A DNA stretch of 15,200 nucleotides from contig JAJQAS010000151.1 of NCBI GenBank assembly GCA_021203685.1, positions 1 to 15,200 on the forward strand, given 5' to 3'. The notes under the pieces are model-generated. The model did not search any database. It had not been told where the DNA came from and saw only the letters and a list, made by a program, of their open reading frames with translations. Origin of the DNA: Clostridiales bacterium (GTDB taxonomy: Bacteria > Bacillota > Clostridia > Oscillospirales > Oscillospiraceae). A program made the translations under genes and the position numbers. Every line of letters starts with the position of its first letter. Positions within the stretch are counted from its first letter, which is position 1. Positions 12,577 to 15,200 of this stretch are shown one piece after another.

Positions 12577-13899
12577 ATGGAATTTCTCAGCGGCAAGCTG
12601 GAGCGAAGCGACCTGACCTGCGCTCAGGTGCTGGACGGCAGTCACCTGGGGGAGAACGTGACCGTCCACGGCGCGGTCCACGCCCTGCGGCCCATGGGGG
12701 GTATGACCTTCCTGACCCTGCGGATGCGGGACGGAGCGCTGCAATGCGTCTGCGACGGGGAGTTGGATTTGAGCGGCCTCCAGGAGGAGTGTACCGTGGT
12801 GCTCATCGGCCTGGTGCGCGCCGACGAGCGCGCCCCCGGCGGCTACGAGCTGGCGGTGGAGTCCCTGCGGATCCTGACCATCCCGGCGGCCCCCATGCCC
12901 GTCCCGGTGAACAAATACAAGCTCAAGCTGAACATGGACACCGAGCTGCCCCTGCGCCCGGTGGTGCTGCGGAACCTGAAACGCCGCAGCGTGTTCAAAA
13001 TCGAGGAGGGATTGTGCCGGGCCTTCCGGGACCACCTGACCGAAAACGGCTTCACCGAAATTCACACTCCCAAAATCGTCCACGCCGGGGCGGAGGGCGG
13101 CTCCAACATCTTCCGTATGGAGTACTTCAACCGCAAGGCGTTTCTGGCCCAGTCCCCCCAGTTCTACAAGCAGATGATGGTGGGCGTGTTTGAGCGGGTG
13201 TATGAAATCGGCCCGGTGTTCCGCGCCGAAAAGCACAACACCACCCGCCACCTGAACGAGTATATCGGCCTAGACCTGGAGATGGGGTATATCGACTCCT
13301 TCCAGGACGTGATGGAGATGGAGGCCGGGTTCCTGAAACGGGCGGTGAAGCTGCTGGCGGCGGAGTACAGCGCCGACCTGGACCGGCTGGGGGTGGAGCT
13401 GCCCCAGGTGGAGCAAATCCCCGTCTGCCGGTTCGACGAGGCCAAGCGTCTGGCGGCGGAGAAGTACCACCGGCCCATCCGGGACCCCTACGACCTGGAG
13501 CCGGAGGAGGAGGTCAACATTGGCCGCTACTTCAAGGAGGAGTTTGACGCGGATTTCGTCTTTGTCACCCACTACCCGGTGAAGAAGCGCCCCTTCTACG
13601 CCATGGACGACCCCGACGACCCCCGGTACACCCTCTCCTTCGACCTGCTGTTCCGGGGTATGGAGGTCACCACCGGCGGCCAGCGCATCCACGACTACGA
13701 CCAGCAGGTGGCCAAGATGAAAGCCAAGCGGATGAACCCCGACGAGTTCCAGAGCTACCTGATGATCCACAAGCACGGTATGCCGCCCCACGGCGGCCTG
13801 GGCATCGGCCTGGAGCGGCTGACCATGAAGCTCTGCGGGCTGGACAACGTGCGCTACGCCAGCCTGTTCCCCAGAGACCTGTCCCGGCTGGAGCCGTAA
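12577..13899 (+). CDS. aspS: Aspartyl-tRNA synthetase, archaeal type, probably non-discriminating (Asp-tRNA Asp/Asn)
   Basis: A protein of 440 residues, the length of archaeal-type AspRS rather than the ~590 of the usual bacterial form, which has an extra GAD insert absent here. The start at 12577 has AAGGA 11 bases upstream; ATG at 12565 would add only MCVI. The N-terminal OB-fold binds the anticodon; the class II core shows FRAEKHNTTRHLNEY (motif 2), HGGLGIGLERL (motif 3) and EGGSNIF with LAQSPQFYKQ. His35 (in GAVHALR) and Pro87 (in ERAPGGYEL) fall where non-discriminating enzymes carry His and Pro and discriminating archaeal ones Trp and Lys. It should charge both tRNA-Asp and tRNA-Asn with Asp, the latter then amidated by GatCAB. 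Followed directly by gatC and gatA under one T-box. Confidence 0.94.
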   Translation: MEFLSGKLERSDLTCAQVLDGSHLGENVTVHGAVHALRPMGGMTFLTLRMRDGALQCVCDGELDLSGLQEECTVVLIGLVRADERAPGGYELAVESLRILTIPAAPMPVPVNKYKLKLNMDTELPLRPVVLRNLKRRSVFKIEEGLCRAFRDHLTENGFTEIHTPKIVHAGAEGGSNIFRMEYFNRKAFLAQSPQFYKQMMVGVFERVYEIGPVFRAEKHNTTRHLNEYIGLDLEMGYIDSFQDVMEMEAGFLKRAVKLLAAEYSADLDRLGVELPQVEQIPVCRFDEAKRLAAEKYHRPIRDPYDLEPEEEVNIGRYFKEEFDADFVFVTHYPVKKRPFYAMDDPDDPRYTLSFDLLFRGMEVTTGGQRIHDYDQQVAKMKAKRMNPDEFQSYLMIHKHGMPPHGGLGIGLERLTMKLCGLDNVRYASLFPRDLSRLEP

Positions 13900-13917
13900 C
13901 GGAAAGGAGACTGCAAT

Positions 13918-14205
13918 ATGAAAATTACCACAGAACTGGTGGATTACGTCTCCGTTCTCTCCCGGCTCAAGCTGCCGGAGGAGGAGAAGGTCAAAATGGC
14001 CGGGGAACTGGAGCAGATCATCGGCTATATGGACATCCTCAACCGGCTGGACACCAGCGACATCGAGCCGATGAGCCACACCTTCCCGGTGAAGAACGTG
14101 CTGCGGGAGGACGTGGTGGAGGACTTCGCTGGTCGCGCCGCGCTGCTCAGCAACGCCCCCGCCCACGACGACGAGGCTTTTCTGGTCCCCAAGACCGTAG
14201 ACTGA
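13918..14205 (+). CDS. gatC: Asp/Glu-tRNA amidotransferase subunit C
   Basis: A protein of 95 residues, typical for GatC; AAAGGAGA precedes the ATG. GatC belts GatA to GatB in the amidotransferase that converts Asp-tRNA-Asn (and Glu-tRNA-Gln) to the amidated form. The family features are visible: the N-terminal ITTELVDYVSVLSRLKLPEEE helix (last residue of this stretch trimmed), the central LEQIIGYMDILNRLDTSDIE and the C-terminal MSHTFPVKNVLREDVV with the late 'FLVPKTVD' tail that tucks into GatA. It lies 18 bases after aspS and 13 bases before gatA in one operon. Confidence 0.95.
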   Translation: MKITTELVDYVSVLSRLKLPEEEKVKMAGELEQIIGYMDILNRLDTSDIEPMSHTFPVKNVLREDVVEDFAGRAALLSNAPAHDDEAFLVPKTVD

Positions 14206-14218
14206 GGAGGGACGCCAC

Positions 14219-15200
14219 ATGAGTTTATTAGACTATTCCGCCCTGGAGCTGGGGCGGCTCATCGCCGCCGGTGAGGTCAGCGTTCGGGAGGCCACCCAGG
14301 CGGCGCTGGACGCCATCGCCGCCGCCAACCCGGACAACAACGCCTTTATCACCATTTTGGAGGAAGAGGCCCTGCGGGAGGCCGAGCAGGTGCAGACCAA
14401 ACTCCGGGCCGGGGAGCTGTCCGGCCCGCTAGCCGGAGTTCCCGCCGCAATCAAGGACAACATCTGCGCTCTGGGGGTCAAAACCACCTGCGCCTCCAAG
14501 ATCATGGGGGACTTCAAGCCTCCCTACCAGGCCACGGTGATGGAGCGGCTGCAAAGGGCCGGTTCCGTCAACCTGGGCAAGCTAAACATGGACGAGTTCG
14601 CCATGGGGTCCACCACCGAGACCTCTTACTACGGCCCCACCAAAAACCCCTGGAATCTGGGCCACGTCCCCGGCGGCTCCTCCGGCGGCGCGGCGGCAGC
14701 GGTGGCCAACCGGGAGTGCTGGTACGCCCTGGGTTCCGACACCGGCGGCTCCATCCGCCAGCCCGCCTCCTACTGCGGCGTCACCGGCATCAAGCCCACC
14801 TACGGCACCGTCTCCCGGTACGGCCTCATCGCCTACGCCTCCTCTCTGGACCAAATCGGGCCGTTGGCCCGCTCTGCGGAGGACTGCGCCGCCGTGCTGG
14901 ACCTCATCATGGGGAAAGACCCGCGAGACGGCACCTCCCTGGAAGCCCCCTGCGGCCACCTGCTGGAGAACCTCTCCGCCGACCTGACAGGTAAAAAAAT
15001 CGGCATCCCCGTGGACTGCTTCGGGGACGGCCTGGACCCGGAGGTCCACGCCGCTGTGCTGTCCGTGGCCGACGTGCTAAAAGGGCGCGGGGCGGAAATC
15101 GAGGAGTTCCGGCTGCCCATCATGGAGTACGTGGTCCCCACCTATTATATCATCGCGGCGGCGGAGGCCAGCTCCAACCTGTCCCGGTTCGACGGCGTGA
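14219..15200 (+). CDS. gatA: Asp/Glu-tRNA amidotransferase subunit A (3' end outside the window)
   Basis: The first 327 codons of an expected ~485; the frame is open to the edge. ATG at 14219 follows GGAGG by eight bases. GatA releases ammonia from glutamine, which GatB uses to amidate the mischarged tRNA. The amidase-signature residues are in register with characterised GatA: Lys79 (PAAIKDN), Ser154 (GGSSGG) and Ser178 (SDTGGSIRQP). The stretch GVTGIKPTYGTVSRYGLIAYASSLDQIGP (here 29 residues, abbreviated in function terms as the substrate tunnel wall) is likewise family-typical. Being placed right after aspS and gatC supports an Asn-tRNA role; gatB probably follows outside the window. Confidence 0.95.
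   Translation, partial: MSLLDYSALELGRLIAAGEVSVREATQAALDAIAAANPDNNAFITILEEEALREAEQVQTKLRAGELSGPLAGVPAAIKDNICALGVKTTCASKIMGDFKPPYQATVMERLQRAGSVNLGKLNMDEFAMGSTTETSYYGPTKNPWNLGHVPGGSSGGAAAAVANRECWYALGSDTGGSIRQPASYCGVTGIKPTYGTVSRYGLIAYASSLDQIGPLARSAEDCAAVLDLIMGKDPRDGTSLEAPCGHLLENLSADLTGKKIGIPVDCFGDGLDPEVHAAVLSVADVLKGRGAEIEEFRLPIMEYVVPTYYIIAAAEASSNLSRFDGV

Noticed and set aside
13270..14220. Open minus-strand frame of 316 codons across aspS and gatC
   Set aside because: Shadow frame spanning two well-supported genes on the other strand, with composition typical of antisense reading.
1..15200. CRISPR array, rRNA or phage module
   Set aside because: No regularly spaced repeats of 24-40 bases, no rRNA-like sequence and no phage structural or integrase gene were found on reading both strands.

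Overview
The window looks like a chromosomal segment of a G+C-rich clostridial (Oscillospiraceae-like) Firmicute. The evidence is a T-box leader, purine-rich Shine-Dalgarno sites, tRNA-dependent asparagine synthesis genes (archaeal-type AspRS with GatC and GatA), sigma-A type promoters and a secreted FIVAR/Ig-like esterase. The right half (about 7.5-15.2 kb) reads as compact, G+C-rich housekeeping sequence. The left half is looser and more accessory, with gene remnants and a probable insertion-sequence end.

Layout. 1-1832 (minus strand): a probable IS3-type end at the very edge truncates a zinc-ribbon gene just after its start. Next come an intact membrane zinc-ribbon/DUF5050-like protein and a second zinc-ribbon remnant of 18 codons. 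1863-2453 (minus): a Crp/Fnr-family regulator. 2619-3832 (plus): a strong promoter, a nitroreductase-family protein, a small cysteine-cluster protein and a clear terminator. 3833-4232: about 400 bases with no gene I can support. 4233-7450 (plus): a membrane O-acyltransferase whose stop overlaps (ATGA) the start of a secreted sialate-O-acetylesterase-like SGNH hydrolase. Together they look like a writer/eraser pair for O-acetyl groups on surface or host glycans.

7511-8881: two base-excision-repair genes, alkyl-purine glycosylase (minus) and uracil glycosylase (plus), diverge from a 51-bp region carrying a perfect inverted repeat. 8941-12114 (plus): MarR regulator, flavodoxin, citrate synthase and a second MarR-like regulator. 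Matching 18-bp palindromes lie at the marR start and in the promoter region after it, so the first MarR probably controls both its own gene and the flavodoxin unit. The flavodoxin is preceded by about 260 nt full of hairpins.

12207-15200 (plus): a consensus promoter, a T-box leader, aspS, gatC and gatA (cut by the window end). The triplet in the specifier position is AAC (Asn), and AspRS carries the His and Pro expected of a non-discriminating enzyme. The operon therefore looks built to make Asn-tRNA(Asn) by mischarging plus amidation, induced when tRNA(Asn) is uncharged.

No CRISPR array, tRNA, rRNA or intact mobile element was seen. The best candidates for something less described are the coupled acyltransferase/esterase pair, the hairpin-dense flavodoxin leader and the zinc-ribbon remnant cluster.
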